The notes below the pieces were generated by a model. That model saw only the letters and a list, made by a program, of their open reading frames with translations, was not told the DNA's origin and did not search any database. A stretch of 64,000 bases of DNA, taken from Daphnia pulex (taxonomy: Eukaryota > Arthropoda > Branchiopoda > Diplostraca > Daphniidae). How positions within the stretch are numbered: position 1 is the first letter of the stretch; each line of letters begins with the position of its first letter. This document shows positions 34,613-44,094 of the stretch, piece by piece. The stretch is from the NCBI RefSeq assembly GCF_021134715.1, contig NC_060019.1:3410001-3474000 (forward strand), written 5' to 3'. The translations under genes were made by a program, and so were the position numbers.

Positions 34613-36448
34613 TTATGGTGCCATTTCTTCACTGTCAGAGTTCATCAAATTCATAAGCAGTTCTTCTTCTCCAACATGCTTAGTTTTGAAAACTGCCAAG
34701 GATGACGCTTTGGATTCATTATGAATTCTTACAGCCTGCAAGAGTGACATAAAACACGCTCAACATTTTAAACGACAAATTAATTAATTCTTCCGTTATA
34801 CCTTTAAGGCTACATGAAGTGTTATCCCAAGAAGGCAAATAACTAGACCGGCCGCGTTGATTGGATTCATTTCATCGTGGGTTATCAGAACAGCGAGCGT
34901 TAGCGTAAGAACTTCCTAATATTTCAAAACAGCACATTTTTTAAATCTATTATTATTTACAGTATGGAAACCAAACTTAAGACACGTACCTTTATTATGC
35001 CAGAGACAGAAAGTGTCAAACTCGAAGTATAAGACACTAGCAAATATTCGGTAAGTTCCATGAAAAAAGCAATAACTGCCCCTACTAGAACTTCTCCGAG
35101 AACTATGAATAGGTGGTAGGTATCAACGAAACGGAAGACATCCTTGGTCATAGCTAAACTCAAACCTTCAAGTGAAAACAACAATATTTTGTATTTAAAA
35201 AAAATTATGATTTGGTTTTCAAACATGATGAACTAAGGGATAAAATGGTATGAGTAAATACCTTCAAAAGCCATTGCAAATGGAAGCAAAGTGACTATCA
35301 TCCATGGCTGGATGTGATACATCATATCAATAGGATTTGCTAGGCCCATTTCTGATTTCTGCATCACCATTTGCGATAAAGTCCATCTTAATCCACTGTT
35401 CAGCGCAATAAATATAAAACAAAAACACATAAAAATTTCATCAAACATACAATAAAATATTGAAAAAAAAAATAAATTAACCTTAGAAATGAAGCAAACA
35501 TAACCATTAAGAATCCTCCAAGATTAAACTGGGTAGCCTAAAAAAAAGAATATAAAATAAAGGTAATTAATTTATTAAGCAAAACTAAAATTACCTGGTA
35601 AGTAAACATGACTAGGCCACCAGATATCATCACAACAACCACAAGAAGGGTCCAATGCTAAAGGATGAATAATGAAACAAAATGAATTTTTTATTTTAAA
35701 CATTGAAAATATCATTTAAACCTTTTTTTCTAATTTGAAAAGCAAAGCAAATCCCATAATAAATATAATGGCAGTGGATTTTGACATAGTATACCTACAT
35801 AAAAACACAGAGTAAAGTGATTGATAATTTTTTAATTTTTACTAATAAACAGGAGACTCACAGTGATACAGTGATGAATTCTAAACTCCAATTAGAAAGT
35901 CCAATGTCAAGTGCAGAAGCAATTCCTGCAGGTGCTAGTTGGACTGTATATGGCTGCCAAGCTAAGATTGGTCTCTTGTGATTAGTCCAATATTCCCACA
36001 CAATCCGACAAGCAGCAGCAAGCATAAATTTTACAACTAGATGAGTTATCACAATGGATAATGGATAGTGAAGTTTCTAAATATTAAAAAAGTGTTAATG
36101 ACAATTTTATAAAAAGATTCTATCTAAAATTACTCTCATAAGCCATTTTTGGTAAAAAGTAAGTCCAATGGATGAAAGATAGTAGAGTAGCACAAGTAGC
36201 AAAGTCCTGAATATTATTTTACAGAATCCTTGCTTGATACTTGTATCAGAAGTTTTGGCTACTTTTGTTGTTTTTCCTGGGTTGCTCTCCATACTTAATT
36301 GTGATGAAAAGCTTGCACAGCTTGGACTACGGTTTCTTGCAGACAGAACTAATCCATCAACACTTCTTTTCTGTTCAGATTGATTGCTCACTTGGGAAAA
36401 AGACAGATGATGGGAATGTGTGTTCAACCTGGATTTGCTTAAAGGCAT
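34613..36448 (-). CDS. slc35c2: SLC35C2-like nucleotide-sugar/triose-phosphate transporter family protein
   Basis: Nine exons on the minus strand (36134-36448, 35862-36076, 35722-35794, 35595-35657, 35482-35537, 35262-35395, 34990-35165, 34802-34915, 34613-34735) join in frame to 422 residues. A Ser-rich cytosolic N-terminal tail of about 70 residues precedes roughly ten hydrophobic segments of the drug/metabolite transporter superfamily. Recognisable blocks include FYQKWLMRKLHYPLS, ALDIGLSNWSLEFITVSLYT (near 150), SFLSGLRWTLSQM (near 250), TSSLTLSVSGIIKEV (near 330) and NPINAAGLVICLLGI. These are SLC35C2/OVCOV1 features. Family members sit in the Golgi or ER-Golgi intermediate compartment and have been linked to GDP-fucose supply for Notch. 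The substrate here cannot be read from sequence. The C-terminal tail is acidic. Confidence 0.9.
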
Positions 36449-37170
36449 GTTATTTACAGTAAAAATAGCTTTGGTACACTATACACAATTTTTAGTGACC
36501 ATTTATGTCAAAACTCAAAGAGATAGGTTAATAAAAAATCATTGCACAAACTAATTTTTGTAACCTTCTTTCAATCAATTTGACACACGGCAGTTGATAA
36601 TGATGACGTTTTATCTTTTTAAACAATATTTTTCTTATTTAACTGACATCAGAGTGGTGTACAGGTGTAGTGCATGACAAGATCTACAGACTACAGACCA
36701 CCAGTCACCACGTATACAGAGTAGTTCAATAACAAACAGTTTCGAATCGATTATTAAATAGAAATCGATTATTCAGGTAAACTATATCGCGATTTCGGAA
36801 TCAGAAACATTTAACTGTAACAATACTAACAACAATATTTTTCCGTATAAAATAATAATATTGGCCGTAAAATAAAATAAATTTATTTTGATTATCAGCT
36901 ATTTTAGATTCATTCAAACGAAAAAGCAAAATCGTGTCATAACATAAAAATATGATATCGGCAAAGCAGCGTAGGTGTGCGTATGTTGTCTTGTAGACAA
37001 GTTTTTGCAAGTTGCTGTGTTAAACAACTGTTAATCAAATTGTGCTCGTACTCGAAGACTCGATTCTTTTTATTTTTTATTTATTTAGCTTCATTTTAAT
37101 GGGTTTACGACTGAAATTATACTGAAACTTTTACTTTTAGAATCTTTTGAGTTTTTGTGTCCCTCTAAAC
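36449..37170. promoter_or_regulatory. Divergent promoter region, SLC35C2 / MSL2, with twin ATCGATT motifs
   Basis: 722 bp separate the two start codons. Two identical AATCGATTATT boxes at 36745-36755 and 36763-36773, 18 bp apart, contain the ATCGAT core bound by DREF-type factors at arthropod housekeeping promoters. No TATA box is evident at a suitable place. Confidence 0.45.
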
Positions 37171-38412
37171 ATGAATGCCACAAGTTTGTATGTATCAACA
37201 TGTAGACTAGTAGTTCAAGCTAATACTGAAGAACAATCCTCATGGAATGATTTGTACAGACTTCTTCCATATTTGAGGCAGGCTCTCTCTTGCACAGTTT
37301 GTGACTTGCTGTTGGTTGAGCCGTATTCACCAGAAAGTTCCTGCCAACATCATGTTTGTAAATCTTGTAGAGGGAGGAAAAAAAAGTTGAAGCCTTCCTG
37401 CAGTTGGTGCAAGTGCTACAATAGCTATAGTGAAAATGTTCAGCTCAGAATACTACTCCAGTGCTACAAAAAGTTAAATGAATACCTAGTTGGTACCTCA
37501 ATTTTCAGAAAATTGAAAGCAAATGAATCAAATGGAGGGACTAGTGGCCTATCAGAAATAATAGAAGAAGGAGCAGGTTTTAAAGATGAATTTAATAGTT
37601 ATGCTGGACTTTCAAAATCAGCATTAAAGCAACTTCCTTGTGCTTTGGTAGTTAATCCAACTGTTAGTGTTCAAACCCAAACAAATAACTCAATTTTAGT
37701 TGAAAAAAACCTTGAAACTGGGGCCAACCAATCACTTTCTAACTCACCATTTCAGACAACCTCTGTCGTGAATTTAGCAGATGTGTCTGCTTTACCAGCA
37801 AACGCAAACAATACTTCGAAAGATACAAAGGTGATGACACTATTGGCAACAATTGTAAATTCGGTTTGAAAAACAAGAATTCTTTCCTAAGCAGTCTAGA
37901 AATCCTAAGCAAAAACTGAAGAGGAAGGGATGTCGCTGTGGAAATGCAACCTCTTCTCCAGGAAAATTAAGTCAGTTTTGAATTATTTGCATGCTTTAAA
38001 CTAGAATAAAATAACTTAATATTTTGTTTCCCCTCTTAGCCTGTTGCGGTCAAAGATGCCCTTGCTACGTGGAAGCAAAAGCCTGCACAGATTGTAATTT
38101 TAGGTTTTCTAACATTTAAAACGATTTAACTAACTCCTTTCTATAATAGGTCGATGTCGTGGATGTAGAAATCCTCACATTCCAGGTGGGAAAAAGATAC
38201 GTTTTTTCCTGAGCGATGTCGGAGATTCCACAAGTAATACGAGTGAATCGTCGTTGGTGACCCAACTGAACTTACCACAATATGGCGTGCAAAGGACTTC
38301 CGTGTATTCAACTAGTCCGCAAATGTCATTCGAAAAAGTTCCTTCAACATTACTTGTAGATGACGAGAAATCTAATAGTGGCAAAAGTGAGACATTGGAT
38401 ATCGACGTATGA
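37171..38412 (+). CDS. msl2: MSL2 homologue, RING-type ubiquitin ligase with CXC domain
   Basis: Four exons (37171-37830, 37892-37970, 38040-38093, 38150-38412) join in frame to 351 residues. The N-terminal RING finger has Cys41, Cys44, Cys58, His60/61, Cys63, Cys66, Cys77 and Cys80 within LSCTVCDLLL, CQHHVCKSC and PSCSWCKCY, a pattern specific to MSL2. The cysteine-rich CXC DNA-binding domain lies at about 232-275 (KGCRCGNATS, CCGQRCPCYVEAKACTDC, RCRGCRNPHIPGGKK). MSL2 assembles with MSL1, MSL3 and MOF in the histone H4K16 acetylation complex and ubiquitylates histone H2B and partners. The linker between the domains is short, so the protein is much smaller than fly or vertebrate MSL2. I chose the ATG at 37171 because an earlier in-frame codon is not ATG. 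Confidence 0.93.
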
Positions 38413-39120
38413 ATACAATTTATCTCTTCCTGCCGAAGATTTTGAGTGTATCAATTATTGTCAGATCAGTTACGGTAAACATATGCGCTGCATTCTATCA
38501 AGAATCATAATAATTATTTATACGCATGAATGTGGATTAAGCTACTCTTTATTATTCAACATATTTCTTATAAATTACGAAGCATGAGCAGAGTCGCGAA
38601 GTTCTTTTGCAGTTCAATACTCAGGTTCAATTCAATCGTGCAGCACTGTTCTATGGGCTTTATTCATAGGGAAAAGGGGTCAAACCGAAACTTAGGTGAT
38701 GAAGGGAAATTGTTTCGTGATACTTGTAATTGTCCGAACTTGTCATCCTGCTGCCCCATTCTTAAATAAAAGCAGTTTTCAATCACGCCCTTTCTCTATG
38801 TTTATTATCAATTCATTTATATTTGTATTCTAGTGTTCTTTAATCATGGAGTACCACGCAGTAAAATAATGGCATCTGGAAGGGGGTCATTTTTTCAATA
38901 AAGAGCAGGGTTTCATAAAATAATCATTTAACACCATCATTTCACCATTGGCGCTAATTGTATGTTTCCGTTTCTGAACGCCACCACCATGACCACGCTA
39001 GTCATACTTCTCATGTAAGTATGTGTTTTTGTATGTTCTTGTGTGATGTGTGGTGTGTATTAGGTTAGATTAGGTTTTTTAGTTTAGTTTATGTCAGTTT
39101 ATTTGAGATTTAGAATTTCA
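38413..39120. other. 3' flank of MSL2 and spacer
   Basis: AATAAA at 38765-38770, 353 bp past the MSL2 stop, is its likely polyadenylation signal. Beyond it I see no gene. From about 39020 a segment begins that recurs at about 40735. Confidence 0.45.
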
Positions 39121-39165
39121 TCGTGTATAGTTTGTCTAACAGTAAGTTTGAATACTCTGTGCCAT
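39015..39165. repeat. Direct repeat, copy 1 (partner at 40735-40890)
   Basis: GTGTTTTTGTAT...CTTGTGTGATGTGTG followed by TTAGGTTAG-type runs and AACAGTAAGTTTGAATA is repeated with moderate divergence at 40735-40890 in the same orientation. It marks one edge of each duplicated gene-family unit. Confidence 0.75.
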
Positions 39166-39169
39166 TTTT

Positions 39170-39760
39170 TATTTAGCTTCTTCAAGTTATGGTTCACCTT
39201 TCCTAGCTCCGCTTCATAGACGAGCTAGTCTTGAATCCTGCAAAATAATGTTTCAGATATTGAAACATGATAGGGAGTAATGAATTAATGATGTTAGTCT
39301 ACCTTGCATTTATTTCTGCTAAGTCGCAGCTGTCTCTCTCCTGCTCACTTTTCAAAATTTCAAAGCAAAACTTTAGAGTCTCCAATTCCTAGTGTAAATT
39401 CAATTATTATGATTAATTATTCAATAATTATGACTTATAAGTATTTGTTTTCGGCATCTTTTCTTGCCTCAGTCAATTCCTGACTAGTAGATGGTATTGG
39501 AAATACTTTGACCGATTTCATGGGTGGATTTGCTGATTCCTGCTAGTTTTAAATTGTTTATTAATAGAATATTAAGAATTACTGTTATAGGACTTACAAC
39601 TTTTTCCGCTATCACTTGATCTTGTTTGGCTGATGGCTGGAATGGCTGATCAGGAACTTCAGATTCATAGTAATAATCTACCACATCCTCTTTCTTGAAT
39701 AAGTTGCCATTTTTGCTTTTAAAAATTGGTTCGTGATAAATTTCGAACGAGAAATATTCA
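39170..39760 (-). pseudogene. Copy B of the coiled-coil gene family
   Basis: On the minus strand, the first-exon motif IFKSKNGNLFKKEDVVDYYY then ESEVPDQPFQPS is readable at about 39725-39605, ending in a GTAAGT donor. A later exon near 39375-39300 reads LKSEQERDSCDLAEINA, and a last one near 39235 reads RLVYEAEL-like text (RIQD, LVYEAELGK). No ATG precedes the first exon. The residues equivalent to the start in copies C and E are lost, so this copy is probably dead. Function unknown. Confidence 0.5.
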
Positions 39761-40079
39761 AATTTGCGGGAGGGGGACGGGTTCCTTTAAGCTTTTTGCA
39801 AAAATGTTGCTCATCCCCCTTCGGCGTTGCCAGGTGTTAGGAAAACTTGAGTTTGTACCATGGGCATAGATAAAGAAGACTGTTTTTTTGTTTTTTTCCG
39901 TGTTTCCCTCATTTGGATTAGCTGATTTGATTTGGTGAGCTGTTTAATTTCAACTTTTGTATTCTAAAATGTCAGTAAGCTTACTTTCAAAGAACATCAT
40001 TTTACTTCAGTTCAATTAATTCAGTTATTTAGCTCCCCAAATCTTTTATCTAAATCTTTTTCATATTTGAGCAGATCCT

Positions 40080-40483
40080 TAAGCTTGCAAATAATTTTTT
40101 AGTATATTTTAAGCATGATAGGGAGTAATTCAGTACCTTTTGTTGATATCTTCCATTTCACAGAGCTCCTCTTCATGTTTGGTTTTCAGACTGGTGTAGC
40201 GTAAGATGAGAGATTCCAACTCTTTCTCCAACTCGAGCTTTGTTTTTTGGAGTGGAATGACCTTTACAGATTCCTTATGCGTATGGTTGACCGTTGGCTA
40301 GTTTAAAATAGTGAGATTAGGTTTTTAATTTACAGAATACCTTACTGGTATTCGACTTACAGCTTTTTCAGATTCTTTTTCCATACTTTGGGGTTGGTCC
40401 GGCATCTCGGACTCGTAAAAAACATCTTCACGGTGTTCTTTTGTACATAGGTTCCCTTTTTTTGTTTTGAAAGTAACGTCCAT
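40080..40483 (-). pseudogene. Copy C of the coiled-coil gene family
   Basis: An intact first exon, 40361-40483, starts ATG GAC GTT and encodes VTFKTKKGNL and DVFYESEMPDQPQSMEKES, ending at a GTAAGT donor. The second exon, 40137-40297, encodes KESVKVIPLQKTKLELEKEL and a heptad-rich coiled coil (LRYTSLKTKHEEELCEMED) with a GTACTG donor. The expected acceptor of the third exon (TTGCAG in sister copies) reads TTGCAAG near 40088. This shifts the frame of LLKYEKDLDK, so the copy looks recently broken at its 3' side. No homology outside this family is known to me. Confidence 0.5.
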
Positions 40484-40539
40484 TTTAAATCGGTCAAAGA
40501 TTATGCAAATATGCGGAAGGTTTCTTTAATCTTTTCATT

Positions 40540-40735
40540 TAGCCTGCAAATAATTTTTTAGTTTTTTAAGCATGATAGGGAGTAATTTATTACCTCTTGT
40601 TTATTTCTTCCATTTCGCAGACATCCTTTTCATGTTTGCTTTTCAAATTATTGTAGCGTAACACAAGTAGCTCCAACTCTTTTTCCTAACTCCAGATTTG
40701 AAGATTTGAGCGGAATCACTTTTACAGATTCCTTA
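40540..40735 (-). pseudogene. Copy D, partial second exon of the coiled-coil gene family
   Basis: Minus-strand text reads KESVKVIPLKSSNLEL and KSKHEKDVCEMEEINK with an extra base near 40690 that breaks the frame. The first exon is missing. It lies directly upstream of copy C on the minus strand. Confidence 0.45.
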
Positions 40736-40890
40736 GCTGTGTTTTTGTATCTTCTTGTGTGATGTGTGTTGTGTGTTAGGTTAGGTTAAATTAAGTTTAT
40801 TTAGTTTAGTTTAGGTCAGTTTAGTTTGATATTTATAATTTCAGTGTGTATAGTTTACACTAACAGTAAGTTTGAATAGACTCTGTGCTA
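40735..40890. repeat. Direct repeat, copy 2 (partner at 39015-39165)
   Basis: It is the same segment as 39015-39165, including the TTAGGTTAGGTTA run and AACAGTAAGTTTGAATA, in the same orientation about 1.72 kb downstream. Confidence 0.75.
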
Positions 40891-41640
40891 TTACTTCTTT
40901 GGCTTCTTTAGTTGACAATTCATCTTATCTAAGTTTTCTAGACGCAACTTTTTCTTGGAATAATTCAGACATTTTGAAGCCGATCGATAGGGCGGGAAAT
41001 TTGAAACAAGATTTATAAAAAATAAATAATGGTGGAAACAATTCAACTGCCAATTGTGTAACATACGCCAGACTGTGTGTGTGTGTGTTTGTTTCGTGTT
41101 TAGATCAATAACAGTACGAACGCGGGTTCCACGCCCTTTTTTTGGGGGGGGGGGGGGTGGATCCCTTCCCCCTTCCTCTAGCGCTCGGTTATTATTTATT
41201 TGTTTATTTATTTATCCTTTTATTTTGCCAACTTTGTCTTTTACAATTCGTCTCTTCTTTTTCTCTGGAAACAAAAAAAAAACAAAGAAACAATCGGTGG
41301 GAAAAAATATGACGGGAGGGAAATGCGATGGCACATCGATCGAATGTTTTATTGCGCCACACACCCCTCGACTGCTGCTGCTGGGTGGGGATCTTAACGT
41401 CACGGATCTTTCACGATGGATGAGACGCTCCAGTGAAACAATAAAAATTGGAAAATTCATGTTTTCCCATTTGTCACATTTTCTAGGCAATAGCGTCATA
41501 TGCATATGCTGTTGTACATATGCCGACGAAAGTTCAAAGATGTGAAACGATTCGTTTCATTTCTTTATAGTTTTAACTTTTTGGCTAAAATGGTTTTTCT
41601 TTAAATAAATAAATAAAAATTAATAAAACGATCATCATAT
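40891..41640. other. Spacer with homopolymer runs
   Basis: A long G run lies near 41143-41157 and an A run near 41273. The open frames here are low-complexity and unsupported. Confidence 0.4.
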
Positions 41641-41683
41641 CCCTCTCGATAATGATGATGGCAGGGGGGAGAAAAGCAAGTGC

Positions 41684-42582
41684 ATGGGCCCGGGATGGCG
41701 CGCTGTGGTTTTCTTTGACGGGCAGTTGTCAGGATCAAAATGGTCGTTCACCAGCAGAGCGTTCATTTTCACTAGAGCTTCCTCTGCCCGCTCCAGAAAA
41801 TTCAAACCGGTATCGTCGCCCCTGGACATCTGTGATGAGCCGATCACTCCCTCTCAGTTTGTGAAAAACTTGGGCGTGATTGTCGACTCCCATTTAAACA
41901 TGGAGCGCCAGGTAAACACTGCTTGCCGAAATGCGTACTATGATCTTCGTCGCATTTCGCGCATTCAAAAATTTCTGGATGCAGCCGCCTGTAACCAGCT
42001 TGTTTGTGCCCTCGTCATCCCACATCTTGACTACGGAAACTCCCTCTTCTATGGCCTTCCGGATTACCTTCTTGACAAACTACAACTAGTGCAGAATGCT
42101 GCTGTCCGTCTGGTAACTCAGACTAAGAAGCGTGAGCACATTACGTGCAAGCGGAAAAGTCTTCATTGGCTCCCTATTCGTCAGCGTGTGATGTACAAAA
42201 TTGCTGTCTTGGCCTATCAATGTGTTAATGGTATTGCCCCATCGTATCTATGTAAACTTGTATCCCCAAGGTCTGTTAATCGTCGCCTCAGGAATTATAG
42301 TGAGATCTCACGTGATTTGGGGGCTCCGGTGAAGCTACCGGGGGCGTACGGGTCTCGTAGTTTCACTTATGCAGCGCCCCAGATTTGGAACAGCCTCCCC
42401 ATCGACCTAAAAATGTCTCCCTCCATCGAGAACTTCCGAGCCGGCCTGAAGACCCATCTATTTAAACTCGCTTACCCCGACTGATGATTGTAATCCCTGC
42501 CCTTGATTAGCGATTTTGAGCATAATTGATTGGAAAAAGCGCTTTATAAATACAAACTATTATTATTATTATTATTATTAGA
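41684..42582 (+). mobile_element. 5'-truncated LINE (L2/CR1-type) with 3' end of ORF2
   Basis: The 266-codon frame 41684-42484 is the C-terminal part of a non-LTR retrotransposon reverse transcriptase. It has SQFVKNLGVIVDSHLNME, a RRISRIQKFL stretch, VCALVIPHLDYGNSLFYGLP, LQLVQNAAVRLVTQTKKREH, LHWLPIRQRVMYK, and the closing PQIWNSLPIDLK with FRAGLKTHLFK. The catalytic domain and endonuclease are absent, as expected from incomplete reverse transcription. After the stop a short tail ends in tandem TTA units (42558-42581), the usual 3' terminus of such elements. The frame is intact, so insertion is fairly recent. Its 5' boundary is uncertain (about 41640-41690). Confidence 0.88.
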
Positions 42583-43420
42583 GCTTGAAAGTTGTTGTCG
42601 ACCAAAATTAAAAAAAAATGTGGACGACGAAAAAGGACGGACCCGTAGAAGAAAAAAAACCCTCGAAAGTTAAAGATACTCGTGTTAAAAAGCAATTCAC
42701 AAAATTCAGCCAGCTCCACGTAATTGAAACGAGGCGAGACGACGAAAACGAGTTGGATCGATTTCCCGATGGTTTGTCCTGCTGCTTCTCTTTTTCTCGA
42801 CCTTTTAACGTCTGTTCTCGCGACCATGTGCCAACTCTGCACATTTGCGTGTGTTTCGTCATTGCTTTTCTCGAGATTGACTTCACCATCGATCGTTAGT
42901 TTTTCTATCTTATCTAGCTCCACTTCATAGACGAGCAATTTTTGAATCCTGCAAAATTGTTTCAGATATTGAAGCATGATAGTGAGTAATGAATTAATGA
43001 TGTTAGTACTTGCATTTATTTCTGCCAAGTCACATCTGTCCTTCTCATGCTTGCTTTTCAAAATTTTGTAGCGAAACTTTAGAGTCCCCAACTCCTAGAG
43101 TAAATTCAATTATTTAAATGACTTTTAAGAATTGTTTTCTTTACTTTCCTTAGGTAATTCCTGACTTGTAGATGGGAGCAGAAAAACTTTCATCGATTCC
43201 ATGGGTGGATTTGCTGACTTTTGCTAGTTTTAATTGTTGTTAAATTAGGTATTTAATTTATAGTATATTAAGAATACATTACTGTTATAGAACTTACAGT
43301 TTTTTCCGGTAACAGTTGGTCTTGTGTCAGACATTCTGGTTGATCAGGAACTTCAGATTCGTAGTAATAATCTACCAAGTCCTTTTTCTTGAACAATTTG
43401 CCGTTTTTGGTTTAGTTCAA
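42583..43420 (-). CDS. Copy F of the coiled-coil gene family
   Basis: Minus-strand exons are visible. The first-exon segment is near 43412-43302 (LFKKKDLVDYYYESEVPDQ, GTAAGT donor). A second is near 43227-43155. A third near 43105-43005 carries LGTLKFRYKILKSKHEKDR and CDLAEINAS. The last begins near 42955 with IQKLLVYEVELDKIEKL and stays open to about 42600. The tail of the last exon (ARTDVKRSRKREAAGQTIG and beyond) has no counterpart in copies B-D and may be acquired sequence. The LINE at 41684-42582 lies immediately beyond. The start codon of this copy is not seen, so it may be a relic or share the upstream exon of copy E. Confidence 0.4.
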
Positions 43421-43449
43421 TTCAATTATTTTAATTACTTATAAGTATT

Positions 43450-43740
43450 TGTTATCTTTACTTGCCTGATTCAGTTCCAGATTTGTAGATTTGAGCGGAA
43501 TCACTTTTACAGATTTCTTATGTGTGAATGGGTGACCTTTTTCTAGTTTAAAATAGTTAGATTGGGTATTTAATTTATAGAATACCTTACTGGTATACGA
43601 CTTACAGCTTTTTCCGGTGCCGGTTCTTTTTCTAGAATCTCGGATTGGTCCGGCATTTCGTATTCGTAATAGACATCTTCAATGTCTTCCTTTTTGAAGA
43701 GATTCCCATGTTTAGTTTTGAAAACGATTTCTTCATCCAT
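43450..43740 (-). CDS. Copy E of the coiled-coil gene family, 5' exons
   Basis: The first exon 43606-43740 starts ATG GAT GAA GAA and encodes IVFKTKHGNLFKKEDIED and YYEYEMPDQSEILEKEPAPE; exactly 45 codons precede a GTAAGT donor. The next exon, near 43545-43465, reads HKKSVKVIPLKSTNLELNQ and appears to end at a GCAAGT donor. It then runs into copy F, whose third and fourth exons it may use. The conserved flank upstream (43750-43870) could be its promoter. This is the best-preserved 5' end in the family. No known domain. Confidence 0.42.
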
Positions 43741-43749
43741 GTTAACGAA

Positions 43750-43870
43750 ATCAGTCGAGGATTTTGCAAATATTTGGGAGGGGGACGGGTTTCTTTAAGT
43801 TTTTTTGCGAAAATGTGGCTCCCTCCCCTTGGCGTTGCCAAGTGTTTCGAAAACGTCCTTCATTCCAAGA
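43750..43870 (-). repeat. Shared upstream block of the coiled-coil gene family
   Basis: About 110 bp (GGAGGGGGACGGG, GGCGTTGCCA, TTCGAAAACGTCCTTC) recur at about 39758-39862 in the same orientation and at about 10150-10265 in reverse. In copies B and E the block abuts the first exon, so it was duplicated with the gene and may hold its promoter. Confidence 0.75.
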
Positions 43871-44090
43871 AAAACTGAGTTTGTACCATGGGGCTTAGAT
43901 AAATGGGACAGCACAATAGATGTCTAGAAATGAACGGGCAACACATTAGTGTATGCACCGGCGAAAACAACAAAAAATTTTTTTCCGCAAATTTGGTAAA
44001 TACCTGCAGAAATGCACATACATTCAAAATCACCACCAATTTTTCTTTGTTAAAAAAACTTCAGAAATTCTTATCACAAATTATCCGGGC
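43871..44090. other. Spacer
   Basis: I see nothing beyond short open frames. Confidence 0.3.
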
Positions 44091-44094
44091 TGTC

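Noticed and set aside
39060-40800. TTAGG-like runs (TTAGGTTAGATTAGG, TTAGGTTAGGTTA) as interstitial telomeric repeats
   Set aside because: Only two or three imperfect units occur, and both lie at the same place in a duplicated segment.
41143-41160. Long G run as a G-quadruplex or regulatory element
   Set aside because: A single homopolymer beside low-complexity sequence; no separated G tracts.
41684-41850. Minus-strand frame here as a host exon
   Set aside because: The plus-strand frame continues uninterrupted into clear reverse-transcriptase text; the minus frame is its shadow.
42558-42582. TTA microsatellite as an independent repeat
   Set aside because: It is the normal 3' terminus of the LINE insertion.
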